Origin: Beroe forskalii
Taxonomy: Eukaryota; Ctenophora; Nuda; Beroida; Beroidae
Direction: 5' to 3'
Length of the DNA: 64,000 nucleotides
Assembly: GCA_011033025.1 (NCBI GenBank)
Contig: WFMF01000230.1
Span: 186,001-250,000 of the forward strand
Part shown: positions 49,225 to 61,102 of the stretch, piece by piece
Numbering within the stretch: position 1 is the stretch's first letter
Layout: each line of letters begins with the position of its first letter
Position numbers and translations under genes: made by a program
Notes under the pieces: model-generated
The model's input: the letters and a program-made list of their open reading frames with translations, nothing else
Database searches by the model: none
What the model was told of the DNA's origin: nothing

Positions 49225-51238
49225 CTGGAATGAAATCGTCGTGAACAAATTAATGCTTTTAAGTTAAACATGGGCGAATAGATTTCGAGTGATAGTGAGT
49301 GAATTGGGGAAATGAGGTAGAGTCAAACCTCTGGGAAATGAATCGTTCCTGGAACAGTTTTCAAGAAATTATTTATCCTTGGGGTTGAGCAAGAGAGAAA
49401 GGCAAAGAAGAGGAAATAGGACAGACCAAAGGCTTAGAGTGAGGAAGGAGGGAATAAATTTTAGAATGGAGAGTGATAATTTACCAAATTTAATACCAAC
49501 ATATGATCAATATTAACGAATTAAAATGAGTTGCTAATCAAATGATTAAAACTTTGAAAACTAGTAACTACATAACAACCAAATGTATATATCAACAAAT
49601 AATATAATGGTAAAAGTTACAATTCCCGGATCTAAGAATCATATTATGTCACTCATAAGTTGCAATATTTGATTTCTATCTAACTTCTAGCATTGATTAT
49701 ACTAACTTCTAGCATTGATTATACAAGTAAATAGCTATTCCTCTGTAATCGACTTAAGTTATTTTATATTTATTAAGGCAGGTACCAGTATATAATAATT
49801 CTTGATAATGCTGATATTTCATTCATCTAAATAATGTTATCTTACTCTAGATATTATCTTGATAAATATACGGAGATATCATAATATCATAGATCTACGA
49901 TTAAAAATCAATTTTAAGGCAGTATTAATAAAATAATGTTATAACGGCTGGTAAAACTTCAACTCACAATACCTGGACGACTCATGGATATAAAACTATT
50001 AAACTAACTTCTCTACACTTTTACAATAAAACGGGGGACACAAACAATAGTAGTAGGCAGTTTCACAATTCATCCTTTTTAAACAATATCTTTGATGAAG
50101 GAGTAAATTCACCTCTTGTTCTTACTTCTTGCATATTGCTTAAAAGAAGAGGAGCGTCTGTTCAAACCTCACTAAGTCCTTCCTTTATTTTGGAACAATA
50201 CAAAGCCTACTACATCAATTATAATACATAATTATACTTAAAAATTATACTGAAATCAAGTTCAAGTGATCAAAAACCTTTTTTAAATTTTCACACTAAA
50301 TTGGGGCTAATGCGAAGTGAGTTTAAATACGCTTATCGTTCTGGGTGATCTGTAAATCTAACATAACTCCAAAAACACTGTGAAATCTTTGGGTCACAGA
50401 CAGCATAAACATCGCTCTTTTACAACAGCTAAAAGCAAAATCTTGAGAAGGATTGGCGTGGTTTGTGGACATTTAACCCTTTTCTTGAGTCGTGAAAATT
50501 TTGAAACAGCCATCGAAAATCATTACCTTTGGAATCCGAGCAAAATTCAAACCGAGTTCAAAGGTGCAAAAATAACTTGGCTGAGTTAAAATGAATGCAC
50601 ATCCAGTATTAGACGTTTGAATGGAATTTTATTCTAATTTTGACTTCTTTAAGTAAAAAGATCTTTATTTTCTGTCCAATGTTCTACTGTAGTGTAAAAT
50701 CAGTCCCACTTTGATCTTATCTAAGACTTTGAGCTGCCCAATTTTCGTTGAATCCCATATCCTTAATCTTCTGAACTTGTTCAATGCTCTGAGAACTGCA
50801 ATAACTGTTTGCTACAGTGGAACTGTGTACTACAGCTTAACACCAGCTGTTTAGGAGGAGTGTCCATTCTACATGAGTTATTCCTGTGCAGGGGAGGTAT
50901 GTGTGTGAAGGGTGGGGTAGTGTAGAACACGTGTTAGCATGGACTGCAGCTCCTGTAAAATCTACATTCTCAGTGCGTGTAAATTAGAGAGTTTCCAGTC
51001 CACCTGCGAACATTTTACCGGCTTATCTACTCACTCTTTACCATGTGATATCCTGGACAGCCAATGGGAACACAGAGCCATGGGTCACGTGACTGCATAG
51101 GATCAACCAATAGAAACGGGATCCCAAAGATCCAAAATAGGCTTTAACATCCCGTTAAGCTGAGCTCACAAACTAGTACAATCTGTTTTGAGTGAATAGT
51201 TTGGCGTGAGGATGCATAGTATGTTGATTAAAAGTTAA
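49225..51238. other. spacer, no gene recognised
   Basis: Very AT-rich sequence of about 2 kb. The plus-strand ORF 50380-50589 has no splice or motif support. Confidence 0.4.
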
Positions 51239-53658
51239 CAATTTAAGAACATCCACATCAAGCATGGAATGTGGTTAAACAGCGCTTGGTCCATCAGGGT
51301 CCATAGTCCTAGTTAATCTAAATCCATCTTAGTTACGGAACTTTCAAAAAACCTTCTATATCTCGATAAAAATTTAATACTTAAGTAATACTCTAACTAA
51401 TGTACGATCTCTTACAGTCTGGGCGGTGTAGAGAGTCAATAACGACTACCTATAGTGTCATCTGGTTTTGATTTCCTTGAACCCGATGAAGGATGCAAGA
51501 TGAAACTCACAGAGACAACCCTTCACTCTCAGAAGTCAGATGAAGATCAGTGAAGCTGCTTGTTCCATGCAGGGGCTGTGAGCTTGCTTTTCTTGGTCCT
51601 CTCGGGCTTAACATAAAACCGATTTTACCACAATTTGCAGCCGTTTTCTGGTGTGTTACCATGATAACTGTGTATGTTATGATGGTTTCTTTATAAAAAC
51701 GGTAAGTTCTTGAGCTGAAGACGTGTTACCATGGTAACTGTGTGTAAGCTGTGTTAGCCGTGGCAGCTGGGTTACCATGGTAACTGAGGCAGCAGCTGTG
51801 TTACCGTGCTGTAACAGATTGTCTTGACATGTACATGGTGAAGGTATAGGAGTAACAAAGTGTCAATGAGCAGTGTGGTTCGTATACGTTACCATGGTAA
51901 CGGACTGTTCGCAGAAAGAGTAACGTTGCCATGGAGAGGTTCAGTTGACACGTATAGTGGTGTGCTGGTGCACGGACTCGTCGTCATCTGCCCGCTCGCT
52001 GTATATCTCTTCTATGATCTGCAATACACCCGCTTTCAAAGGACACGCAGTACAAATACAATCATGTATCATGTACATTAGAATACATTGTACCATGTAC
52101 ATTGCAATCACTTGGCAGAGTGGGATTGTACATGGGCATGCAGCACAGATGTACATGATAAAAACAATTACACACAACACGGACACTTCCCATTTTGAGA
52201 TATGGTTTACCACAGTATTTCGCAGTCGAGTCATGAATTCAATAGCTTGCCTTTAATAACTTGTTTATAAAATCTTACGAGACTTACGCCAAAATTTTTG
52301 AGCAAAAGGGTCACAGCACAGTCATAACCTTTTCCTCAAAATTTTGGCTAAGCCGGAAGACGACCGAGATTCGAGAAGTACCGAGTTCTATCCGTGAATT
52401 GCCCGTCCTTTTTCTATGTAATGTTTCATGTAATTTAAGAGAAAGAGGGGAATATGACATTCCACGCACATCTTTTTTGTCCGCGCTTATTACTTTCCTG
52501 GGAGAGGGGAGGGGGTATGTGGGTAAAATATGAAAGTCTGCCATTTCAACTGAGCACATTATTGTGAGTCATGATAATCCTATTGAGCATGAGGAACTCC
52601 TTAATCTCTTACAGCAGGTGAATGAGTTTCATCGTGGTGATGGTTATAGATGAGAAACAATGAATATTACATAAGCAACCTGGCCACGATACAAAGGCAC
52701 AATAGGCGTTGAGAGCAAACAACACACTGCCGGCATGGTGTGTTGTTGGAAGAACGTTGTAACCACGGCAACGGATAATTAGACAACCCAAGAACTGAAC
52801 AGACGGCCCATTCAGGAAGGATGACAATGATAGAATATATCCAAATGACAAGCTATGTCTCTCTCTCTATCTCATTGCCTCACATCGTATGATGATGACA
52901 CTCTACTCACAGCTATTCTAGCACTTGATTAATTAAAACGAAAGGTGGTTGTTATACGCGCTTGTTGTGGGAAGTGTACCAGCCAATGTAACAAGAGAGG
53001 GTTGCTATGACAACCACGTTTTAGGAAACAACGTGTAAAACTAACTCGACGATCATCAGGTGCTAATTATTCGCAGAAATGAGCTGATGTGTGGAGAATA
53101 TTATGATATGCGGGATATGCAGCTACCATAATATACTGGCAAGGTCAGGGGATATTCACTTGGATTTCTAGGAAGGGGGATAATGAGTTTGTGCCGCGGT
53201 TTTCAAAAATCATTTCATAATCATTCGTCGTGAAATTTGCATGCGCTATTGAATTCATGGCACGCGTTAGTAAGGAACGCCTTCACTCTCAGTCGTCCTT
53301 ACAGCTTTACAGAATTAAGATGTCGAATTCTGGTGAGATCATCACCTCAATAAGTTATTGATAGAATATCACATCATAATTTCATAGAAGATAAGAATTC
53401 TTACCGAAATTAACATCCTGATTCCTGTGAAATATCCATCTTCGTAGTTTCCCAGTTCCCATGGTTTCTCGTGGGTGATCTGACCTCCTTCAAGCAAGTC
53501 TCTGATGTCAGTGGTCTTGCCGAAGTCGATTAACCAGATGCCCACCCGTTCGTGATCGTATATGAATAGCAGGGACGTGCCGATGAACTGGAATTATGAT
53601 AGAGTTTTAGCCAAAACATACAAATTAAGAAATTACAAAGCATGAAGAAACCAGAGAT
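51239..53658. repeat. tandem duplication, unit 1 (2.42 kb)
   Basis: The unit runs from CAATTTAAGAACATC at 51239 to the next occurrence of the same words at 53659. It contains the last two exons of the IP3 kinase (53587-53405 and 52018-51941), the X-box cluster and the intron. At 51371-51380 (AATTTAATAC) it has the uninterrupted version of the site into which a transposon is inserted in unit 2. Confidence 0.93.
51655..51901. promoter_or_regulatory. cluster of RFX X-box palindromes, unit 1
   Basis: The perfect 14-bp palindrome GTTACCATGGTAAC occurs at 51725-51738, 51771-51784 and 51888-51901, with one variant (GTTACCATGATAAC) at 51655-51668. This matches the X-box consensus GTNRCC-N2-RGYAAC bound by RFX factors. 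A further match, GTAACCACGGCAAC, is at 52759-52772. The sites lie just 3' of the kinase stop codon. Confidence 0.7.
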
Positions 53659-56600
53659 CAATTTAAGAACATCAGACATCAAGGCGAAATGACTTGGAAT
53701 GTGGTAAAACAGCGCTTGGTCCATCAGGGTCCATAGTCCTAGTTAATCTAAATCCATCTTAGTTACGGAACTTTCAAAAAACCTTCTATATCTCGATAAA
53801 AATTTAATATAGTCCAGTCGAAAATAAGATCGGTCAGGGAACTAACTTGCAGCAATGACTTAGGGTGTTTTTTCGATTCAATATGGTCCCAGGAGTCACC
53901 AAACCAAAATCCCCTAAAATCCGGTCGGCACTTTTCGAGATATGGCCACGCCCTTTTTTGACCGTGGGAATTTTTGGTGAAAAATCTGAATTTCAAGATT
54001 TTGAGCTTCATAAGTTCATAGGCAAGATTATACACTAAATCTACTTATTTTTGCACGAGAAAAACGATGCAACTGTTATTTTTTGGTTATAACCATTGCC
54101 GAGGCCAATAATTGGCCACGCCCATTTTATCGTGGAAATTTTGACAAAAATCTAAATTTCAAAATTTTGAGCTATACACGCAAGATAATACACTAAATCC
54201 ACTTTATTTTTGCACGAGAAAACGATGCAACTGTTATTTTTTGGCTATAATCATTGCTGAGGCCAATAATACCAAGCCACGCCCATTTTTATCGTGGGAA
54301 TTTTGGGCAGAATTCCAAATTTGAAAATTTTGAGCTATACAGGCAAGATTATACTCTAAACCCGCTTATTTTTGCACGAGAAAACGATGCAACTGTTATT
54401 TTTGGCTATAAATTTTGCTGAGGCCAGTAATTGGCCACGCCCATTTTATCGTGGGAATCTTGGGCAAAAATTCAAATTTAAAAATTTTGAGCTATAGGGG
54501 CAAGATTATACACTAAACCCACTTATTTTTGCAACTGTATTTTCTAACTTCCTTTAAACACAAGAGTGTGTTGGAAAGACATTCAGAGTGAGTTGAATAA
54601 GCAAGAATGTGCAATATAGACACACGAGTATGTTGGAGAGATATTGATTTGAGTTAGAAAAAATAAGAGTACTGGAAGATAAAGGTCTGATGGTATTAAG
54701 AAGAGTACCGGAAGACGCAAAGTGTGTTAAGACGTGAGACGTCACAATTATGTGCGAGGAAGTCATGGAAGAAAGTAAGAGGATGCAGCATTGTAAGAAA
54801 TCATGAGAACAATATAAAGAAGTATCAGAATGTGTAGTTAGGTCGCACGAATGTCTTATTTTTGTGTTTGGAAATGACAAGAGCGTTTCAGAAGACGCAG
54901 GAGTATGTTAGAAAGTCACAAAAGTTATTTGGGGAGCCATATTAGAGTGTGATGGAAGAATACAGTAGTGAGTTATGTGTGTTGGTAAGTCTTAAAAGTG
55001 AGTTGGAAGACACAGCATTGGTTTTAGAACTCACAGGAGTGTCTTAGTACTAATCAGTACTTATTGGAAAGCCATAAAATGGATAAGGACGAAGTATGGG
55101 TGTGCTGAGAAGACAAAACAGTGTATCAGAAGACACAGGATTGTTATAGAAAGCCACACAAGTGTGTTCGGAAGATACAGAGAGCGTTTAAGCATCACAT
55201 GAGTATTAAAAAGTCACGTACGTACGTTAGGAAGATACAAAATACATTTAAGAGTGTTTTTAAAAGTTTGGAAGTCACAAGAATGTCACAAGGATTGTTT
55301 ATGAATGAGTTGGAAGATACAGATACAATAGAAAACAGGAACATATTGAGAAGACGAAGAATTTATTTTGAAGTCGCAGGAGTGTGATACAAAGTTGCAG
55401 AAGTGTCTTAGGAAGACACAGGAGTGTGCTTGAAAGATACAGAAGTGTTGTAGGAAGTCACAAGAGTGTGTTGAAATGCACCTGAATGAGTTGGAAATCA
55501 CACGAGTGTGTTAGGAAGACACAGGTGTGTTAGGAAGACACAGTAGTGTGCTAGGAAGACACGGTGTGCTAAGAAGACACAGGAGTGTGCTAGAAGACAC
55601 AGTGGTGTGCTAGGAAGGCATAAGAGTGAGTTGAAAGATATAGCACTGATTTAAAAGATAAAATAGAACGTTTTGGCAGACACAGACTGCGTTGAAATAT
55701 CGCGCAGGTGTGTAAGAAAGCCACAAAAGTGTACTAGAAAGACGGAGGGTCATAAGAGAGTACTGGTAGGACATATGGGCATTTCACAGTGTGTTATCCG
55801 GGCATTTCACAGTGTGTTAGGCAAGGATCTACGTATTATATACACCGATAGAAACTTCATAGGTGTTTACAATATATTAACATACCTACCTATATTTTAA
55901 TTATACAATGTACACGTTATAGGAGCGAAAGTATTTAACCAGCACACATAAAGCACAAAATAATTGTCGCAATTAATAATTTCGACCTAATTCTCACGGG
56001 CAAAAATTTGCGTTGTGCATGATTGGCTTCCATGGGGGTTTAAGCGACAAATAAACAGCTGCATCGTTTTTTTCGTGTAAAAATAAGTGGGTTTAGTGTA
56101 TAGTTCAGAATTTTGAAATTTAGATTTTTGCTCAAAATTCCCACGATAAAATGGGCGTGGTCAATAATTTGCCTCAGCAAAATTTATAGCCAAAAAATAA
56201 CAGTTGCATCGTTTTTCTCGTGCAAAAATAAGCGGGTTTAGTGTGTGGTCTTGCCTGTATAGCTCAAAATTTTCAAATTTGGAATTCTGCCCAAAATTCC
56301 CACGATAAAAATGGGCGTGGTCAATTATTGGCCTCAGCAATGATAATAGCCAAAAAATAACAGTTGCATCGTTTTTCTCGTGCAAAAATAAGTGGGTTTA
56401 GTGTATAATCTTGCGTGTATAGCTCAGAATTTTGAAATTTGGAATTCTGCCCAAAATTCCCACGATAAAATGGGCGTGGCCAATTATTGGCCTCTGCAAT
56501 GATTATAGCCAAAAAATAACAGTTGCATCGTTTTTCTCGTGCAAAAATAAGTGGATTTAGTGTATTATCTTGCCTATAAAGCTCAAAATCTTGAAATTCA

Positions 56601-58280
56601 GATTTTTCACCAAAAATTCCCACGGGTAAAAAAGGGCGTGGCCATATCTCGAAAAGTGCCGACCGGATTTTAGGGGATTTTGGTTTGGTGACTCCTGGGA
56701 CCATATTGAATCGAAAAAACACCCTAAGTCATTGCTGCAAGTTAGTTCCCTAACTCTTCAAAATTTGTTTGTTTTCGACCGGACTAATACTTAAGTAATA
56801 CTCTAACTAATGTACGATCTCTTACAGTCTGGGCGGTGTAGAGAGTCAATAACGGCTATCTGTAGTCTCATCTGGTTTTGATGTCCTTGAATCCGGTGAT
56901 GAAAGATGAAACTCACAGAGACAACCCTTCACTCTCAGATGAAGATCAGTGAAGCTGCTTGTGCGGAGGCTGTGAGCTAGCTTTTCCAGTTCCTCTCGGG
57001 TTTAACATAAAACCGATGTAAACACATTTTGCAGCCGTTTTCTGGTGTGTTACCATGATAACTGTGTATGTTATGATGGTTTCTTTATAAAAACGGTAAG
57101 TTCTTGAGCTGAAGACGTGTTACCATGGTAACTGTGTGTAAGCTGTGTTAGCCGTGGCAGCTGGGTTACCATGGTAACTGAGGCAGCAGCTGTGTTACCG
57201 TGCTGTAACAGATTGTCTTGACATGTACATGGTGGAGGTATAGGAGTAACAAAGTGTCAATGAGCAGTGTGGTTCGTATATACGTTACCATGGTAACGGA
57301 CTGTTAGCAGAAAGAGTAACGTTGCCATGGAGAGGTTCAGTTGACACGTATAGTGGTGTGCTGGTGCACGGACTCGTCGTCATCTGCCCGCTCGCTGTAT
57401 ATCTCTTCTATGATCTGCAATACACCCGCTTTCAAAGGACACGCGAATACAATCATGTATCATGTACATTAGAATACATTGTACCATGTACAATTGTACC
57501 GTGTACATTGTATTCACTTGCTAGAGTGGGATTGTACAAGGGCACGCAGCGCAGAAGTACATGATAAAAACAATTACACACAATACTACAATACTGACAC
57601 TTCCCATTTTGCGATATGGTTTACCACAGTATTTTGCAGTGTGCAGATTCAGAAAGTCGTGTCATGAATTCAAAAGCTTGCCTTTATTAATTGCTTGTTC
57701 ACAGAATTTTACGAAACTTACGCAAAAATTATTTAGCAAAATGTTACGGCGCAGCCATAACCTTTTCCTCAGAATTTTGGCTTGGCCGGAATACGACCGA
57801 GATTCGAGAAGTACCGAATTTTGTCCGTGAATTGTCAGTCCTTTTTCTATGTCACATGTCATGTAATTTAATGGCAGAGAAAGGGGGGGGGGGATACACC
57901 ATTCCACGCACATTTTTTGTCCGCGCATATTACTTTCCTGGGAGAGGGGAGGAGTTATGTGGGTAAAGTATAAAAGTCTGACATTTCAACAGAGCGCATT
58001 ACTGTGAGCCATGATAATCCTATTCAGCTTGAAGAACTCCTTAATTCCTTAGAGCAGGTGAATGAGTTTCATCGTGGTGATAAGATGGTTATAGATGAGA
58101 AACAATGAATATATTACATGAGCAACCTGGCCACGATACAAAGGCACAATAGGCGTTGAGAGCAAACAACACACTGCCGGCATGGTGTGTTGTTGGAAGA
58201 ACGTTGTCACCACGGCAACGGATAATTAGACAACCCAAGAAGGATGACAATGATAGAATATATCCAAATGACAAGCTATG

Positions 58281-58312
<32 letters not shown>

Positions 58313-61102
58313 TCTCTATCTTATTGCCTCACATCGTATGATGATGAAACTCTACTCACAGCTATTCTAGCACTTGATTAATTAAAACGAAAGGTGGTTG
58401 TTATACGCGCTTGTTGTGGGAAGTGTACCTACCAGCCAATGTAACAAGAGAGGGTTGCTATGACAACCACGTTTTAGGAAACAACGTGTAAAACTAACTC
58501 GGCGATCATCAGGTGCTAATTATTCGTAGAAATGAGCTGATGTGTGGAGAACATGATATGCGGGATATGCAGCTACCATAATATACTGGCAAGGTCAGGG
58601 GATATTCACTTGGATTTCTAGGAAGGGGGATAATGAGTTTGTGCCGCGGTTTTCGAAAATCATTTCATAATCATTCGTCGTAAATTTTGCATGCGCTATT
58701 GAATTCATGGCACGCGTTAGTAAGAAACGCCTTCACTCATCAGTCGTCCTTACAGCTTTACAGAATTAAGAGGTCGAATTCTGGTGAGATCATCACCTCA
58801 ATAAGTTATTGATAGAATATCACATCATAATTTCATAGAAGATAACAATTCTTACCGAAATTAACATCCTGATTCCTGTGAAATATCCATCCTCATAGTT
58901 TCCCAGTTCCCATGGTTTCTCGTGGGTGATCTGGCCTCCTTCAAGCAAGTCCCTGATGTCAGTGGTCTTGCCGAAGTCGATTAACCAGATGCCCACCCGC
59001 TCGTGATCGTATATGAATAGCAGGGACGTGCCGATGAACTGGAATTATGGTGGAGTTTTAACCAAAAACATACAAATTACACAGCGTGAAGAAACCTAAG
59101 ATAAAATCAGAAGGTTATACTACCGGGTGTTCACGGGAGTTGTTCCTAACTTTGAGCGACGATTGTGGGAGAACCAAAGCAGATAGGCTTACCAAACTTT
59201 GAAAAATGGTTCAAAATGGCTATAAAATAGTGACTAGCTATCCCAGCTGTTTTTTTTGATGATTTTTTTTTCAATATTGCCATACTGGACGTAAGAAGTT
59301 CGACATGTTCCCGGTCACCTAGGGCCTTGAAATTTTGGTTGGATGAAACAAGCATAAAACAAGCCACACGAGTACTGCAGCACAAGTCACAACGAAACAT
59401 AAACAACGAGGCCCTAGGTGAAGGGGGACAAAATCATCAGAAAAATTCAGCTGGGATAGCTAGATACTATTTTATAGCCATTTTGAACCATTTTTCAAAG
59501 TTTGTTAAGCCTATCTGCGTTGGTTCTCCCACAATCGTCGCTCAAAGTTAGGAACAACTGCCGTGAACACCCGGTATTATCGATAGAAAAGCATATATAA
59601 CAAATAAATATTATCGAGATATCTATTATTTACATCTACACACCTCATGCTCTTTGAAATAAGTTGATTCCTCTAGCAGTTGATTCAAATTCACCAACTC
59701 CCTGTAAAATCCTTCCACGCCAGATTTACTTAGTGGGTTGAAGTACTTTAACAGTGCGTTCTTAACCTGAAATAATAGTTAGCCACTTCATTTGCAGTCT
59801 AATCGTATGAGAGAACCGATATAGTGCTGTAGAATGTAAGAAAATTGGGAATTCCGAGAACTTGTGCAGAGACATGTGCTGAAGCAAAACGCGCGCAAAT
59901 TGTTTTTCAGCAAACTAAAACTTGATCGTTGGCACCATGTAAAATTCTTCGCGCGCTACATACACAAAATGGCAAAATTGTGACAAATTTAGCGCGGCGT
60001 TTTGCACTCTTTTATGGTGAGTCCTGAAGCTCGTTCATAGTTCATGGCGATGAAATTTACTCCATAATCCATCTTTTACAAGCTATACAGGAAATTTAGA
60101 GGGATATTTTGGTGATTAAGTTATTCCGATAAACGCACATCGGAATTATGTATGATAGAAATTGTGTCATGTGATCATCCAAAGAGGGCCATTTGCTCAT
60201 TAACAGCCTTCTACTTGTGTTTTCTTAGAAACTGTTATAAGAAATAAACTCAATTCATTCTCAGAATTAAAAACATAGATATAATTCGAAAGTTTCGTAA
60301 GTGCCTTTTAATTCTAATCTCTAATCACGATCTAAACTGATACTAGGAAGGATGCCAAATATGCATGGATCTGGGGATAACGAGCTATGTGCGTGCTTAT
60401 TCACTTTTTCAACATAGAATCTGATAAGGTTTCTAGATTTGGATGGGTTTGATGACTCGAGGGATATTGAAAAGGGTCCAGAAGGGCTCCGGAACGGCTT
60501 TTTACAATGTAACAAGACGCGTAGTCAGACAGTCAACGAGAATGAACATATAAATTCATTCATGAGCCAAACGGTTAGAAAGACTTGATCATGTCTGTAA
60601 TTAACCCCGTCTATTAATAATGAATCACGTACTGTATATCCCCGTCTTTGCTTCCTTGTTTTGAGCTTATCGAGTAACTCAGTAAGGCTTTTGTTTATAT
60701 CAAATCTAGAAACACGGTTAAGGCATTTCTCCAAGAGAACCAGTACTGCAGCACCATCTTTTGGTGTATCACGTGAGTTATATAACTCACCACGTGACTA
60801 AGCAGTGAATTGTTGACGGGAGATCGAAACAATTAGCACATTATCTCCTAATAATAGAGAGCTATTAAACTATTTAAATCAGGGGCACCCTTTTTTCATT
60901 GTGGTGCGTGCGAACAGGAACACATGCTAATCTCTAACATGATTGAAATATATGTATTAATTTGACCAAGTAGGGAAGTTTCTATAGAAATGATATTTAC
61001 TGTTTCATGAAAAACATGGGGAGAAAGTGCGTGAAGCAGCACACATACCTGATCTCTGTATTTGAGGGTCTTGAAGTCTTTCGTTGTTTCTTGGCCCCAT
61101 AA
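51941..61102 (-). CDS. inositol-trisphosphate 3-kinase family, C-terminal half
   Basis: Phosphorylates inositol 1,4,5-trisphosphate in the cytosol, ending its calcium-release signal. Exons (minus strand): 61102-61049 (KDFKTLKYRDQ), 59766-59644 (KNALLKYFNP to YFKEHE), then FIGTSLLFIYDHERVGIWLI with the family signature IDFGKTT and GNYEDGYFTGI, and a last exon (IIEEIYSERADDDE to RVN, stop). All are phase 0. The signature exon exists twice, at 59038-58856 and 53587-53405, and so does the last exon, at 57414-57337 and 52018-51941. The copies encode the same protein, with silent differences only as far as I read. Either pair would complete the kinase. Upstream exons with the rest of the catalytic core (substrate-binding and calmodulin-binding parts) are not in the window. 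Confidence 0.92.
53810..56786. mobile_element. 2.98-kb foldback transposon with tandem-repeat arms
   Basis: The ends TAGTCCAGTCGAAAA and TTTTCGACCGGACTA are inverted, flanked by ATA at 53807-53809 and 56787-56789. Unit 1 shows the empty site with one ATA (51377-51379). Each arm (about 53810-54535 and 56000-56786) contains roughly four tandem copies of a unit of about 160 bp (CACGCCCATTTTATCGTGGG, TTTTTGCACGAGAAAACGAT), in opposite orientation. The middle (54540-55860) is a degenerate array of AGTGTGTTAGGAAGACACAG-like units. No transposase ORF. The design matches Foldback/Galileo-type elements. Confidence 0.88.
57049..57297. promoter_or_regulatory. cluster of RFX X-box palindromes, unit 2
   Basis: GTTACCATGGTAAC at 57119-57132, 57165-57178 and 57284-57297, and the variant GTTACCATGATAAC at 57049-57062; a further X-box match GTCACCACGGCAAC at 58206-58219. 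Spacing and sequence mirror unit 1. Confidence 0.7.
57337..57414 (-). CDS. IP3 3-kinase last exon, unit 2 copy
   Basis: 78 bp after the acceptor GTATTGCAG, encoding 25 residues and the stop; same protein as 52018-51941. It is the copy nearer the upstream exons, so it would be the default terminal exon unless splicing skips to unit 1. Confidence 0.85.
   Translation of the reverse strand: MIEEIYSERADDDESVHQHTTIRVN
58276..58320. repeat. CT microsatellite, longer in unit 2
   Basis: About 20 CT dinucleotides with one CA interruption. The same place in unit 1 (52857-52872) has only about six. It is a quick length marker to tell the two units apart. Confidence 0.95.
58856..59038 (-). CDS. IP3 3-kinase signature exon, unit 2 copy
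   Basis: 183 bp, phase 0 at both ends, encoding the IDFGKTT and GNYEDGY motifs of the inositol polyphosphate kinase family. Differences from 53405-53587 (for example GAGCGG for GAACGG, GGCCAG for GGTCAG) are silent. The donor is GTAAGAATT in both copies. Confidence 0.92.
59121..59576. mobile_element. 456-bp TA-flanked inverted-repeat element in a kinase intron
   Basis: Ends CCGGGTGTTCACGG and the complement, flanked by TA on both sides (59121-59122, 59575-59576). The arms of about 190 bp are imperfect inverted copies (AGTTGTTCCTAACTTTGAGC, CAAACTTTGAAAAATGGTTC), with a short loop. Tc1/mariner-type target site, no transposase. It lies between the 59766-59644 exon and the unit 2 signature exon. 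Confidence 0.85.

Larger units (their letters stand above)
53659..59102. repeat. tandem duplication, unit 2, interrupted by a transposon
   Basis: A second copy of the 51239-53658 unit, about 95 percent or more alike by eye. Its first 150 bp (53659-53809) are separated from the rest (56787 onward) by a 2.98-kb element. Small differences include a longer CT microsatellite (58280-58318) and several 2-20 bp indels. Confidence 0.92.

Noticed and set aside
56161..56722. ORFs with REKRCNCYFLAI repeats as coding
   Set aside because: They lie in the tandem-repeat arm of the foldback transposon and repeat with its 160-bp unit.
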